From the NCBI RefSeq assembly GCF_000807775.2, contig NZ_CP047385.1, positions 744,001-808,000 on the forward strand: a DNA stretch of 64,000 nt, written 5' to 3'. Of the stretch, positions 63,324-64,000 are shown piece after piece. This DNA is from Pandoraea fibrosis (lineage in GTDB: Bacteria; Pseudomonadota; Gammaproteobacteria; Burkholderiales; Burkholderiaceae). The first letter of the stretch is position 1. Every line of letters starts with the position of its first letter. Position numbers and translations under genes: made by a program. The notes beneath the pieces are model-generated. The model saw only the letters and a program-made list of their open reading frames with translations. It was not told the DNA's origin and searched no databases.

Positions 63324-64000
63324 ATGAAACTTCATCAGTTGCGCGCGCTTGTGGCCATTGCCGGCACTGGCAGCATTCACGAAGCGGCGCGCACGTTACA
63401 TGTGACGCAGCCGGCCGTCACGCGGGCGTTGCGCGACCTCGAAACCGAGGTGGGGCTGATGCTGATCGTGCGAAGCTCGTCTGGCGTGTCGCTCACGCAG
63501 GAGGGCCGCGCCCTGCTCCAGCGCGCCGAATTGATCGTGAACGAGATGAAGCGCACGGAAGCGGAAATGATGCGTCTGCGCGATACCCGTCAGGGGCGTG
63601 TGTCCATCGGCGTCACGCCGCTCTCGGCGATCACTGTGCTGCCCAAAGCCTATAACCGCTTCCGGCAGACAATGCCTGACGTTGCATTGGAGTTTTCGGA
63701 GTTCAGCGCGTCGCAGTTGGTGGAGCAATTGAAGAGCGGGGCGCTCGATTTTGCGTTGGGCTCGGGGGTCGACGCACGAGAGTTCGGCACGGTGCGCGCG
63801 GTGCATCTGGCCACGTTTCCGATGTGGTTTGCGGTGTCCCGGCGCGGGCAGTTGGCGAACGCGACGTCACTCGCCGATTTGCGAGACGCCGAATGGCTGC
63901 ACACCGCACCCTCCAGCGAGTTTCAGGCATTCCTGAGCGAGTTGTTTGCGCGTCAGGGACTCGCGCCCCCTCGACGGGTCACGCGATGTGCATCGCAAAC
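63324..64000 (+). CDS. LysR-family regulator (AbgR-like), cut by the window edge
   Basis: An open frame from the ATG at 63324 runs 225 codons to the window end. The helix-turn-helix is MKLHQLRALVAIAGTGSIHE, LHVTQPAVTRALRDLETEVG, and the inducer domain starts GRVSIGVTPLSAITVLPKAY. The N-terminal half resembles AbgR, the regulator of aminobenzoyl-glutamate use. That agrees with the divergent operon ending in an AbgB-like hydrolase. About 75-90 C-terminal residues should lie beyond the window. Twin palindromes just upstream are its probable operators. Confidence 0.9.
   Translation, partial: MKLHQLRALVAIAGTGSIHEAARTLHVTQPAVTRALRDLETEVGLMLIVRSSSGVSLTQEGRALLQRAELIVNEMKRTEAEMMRLRDTRQGRVSIGVTPLSAITVLPKAYNRFRQTMPDVALEFSEFSASQLVEQLKSGALDFALGSGVDAREFGTVRAVHLATFPMWFAVSRRGQLANATSLADLRDAEWLHTAPSSEFQAFLSELFARQGLAPPRRVTRCASQ

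Overview
The window looks like chromosomal DNA from a GC-rich betaproteobacterium of the Burkholderiaceae. Pandoraea is my best guess. The reasons are the trimeric-porin type seen twice, the many LysR and IclR regulators sitting divergently from small catabolic operons, the pca genes, the long-type leuA, and the absence of mobile DNA. The genus is inferred from protein resemblance only. I saw no rRNA, tRNA, IS element, prophage or CRISPR array.

Layout. 0-9 kb: an HxlR regulator (cut by the window edge) beside a frameshifted luciferase-like monooxygenase, an amino-acid oxidase, an aldo/keto reductase, a structured intergenic region with a possible small RNA, cytochrome b561, a TonB receptor with a DUF2946 protein, and OmpW. 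9-18 kb: a class A penicillin-binding protein, a LysR regulator behind a 44-bp perfect palindrome, GNAT and methyltransferase genes, NAD-dependent formate dehydrogenase, a glutathione transferase and a chloroperoxidase-like hydrolase. 18-23 kb: an aromatic amino acid block (tyrB-like aminotransferase, aroP-like permease, hppD, divergent Lrp regulator). 23-25 kb: leuA behind a 28-residue Leu-rich leader peptide and an attenuator-like terminator. 25-29 kb: pcaIJF with a divergent IclR regulator and a perfect 14-6-14 operator palindrome.

29-34 kb: a flavin hydroxylase, DUF2783 and metallo-beta-lactamase-fold operon facing two tandem, overlapping IclR regulators. 34-36 kb: a histidine acid phosphatase lipoprotein. 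36-43.5 kb: a six-gene catabolic operon of unknown substrate (HpcH/HpaI aldolase, LigI-type amidohydrolase, an unrecognised 386-aa protein, an AAHS transporter, a seven-repeat EPTP-like beta-propeller and a porin) with a divergent LysR regulator. This is the best candidate for an undescribed pathway. 43.5-47.5 kb: a hydrolase/MarR pair with paired operators, a small repeat-containing secreted protein, and a second AAHS transporter. 47.6-52 kb: opgG divergent from bglX. 52-57 kb: a tartrate/D-malate dehydrogenase with its LysR regulator, an FMN monooxygenase and an orphan sulfonate-type binding protein. 57-64 kb: a XenA-type ene-reductase with a LysR regulator, then an abgB-like amidohydrolase, porin and MHS-transporter operon facing a LysR gene cut by the right edge.

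Overall this is an accessory-metabolism region. It is built from small operons for taking up and degrading aromatic, organic and amino acids, most of them with a regulator divergent from the operon and a visible operator palindrome between.
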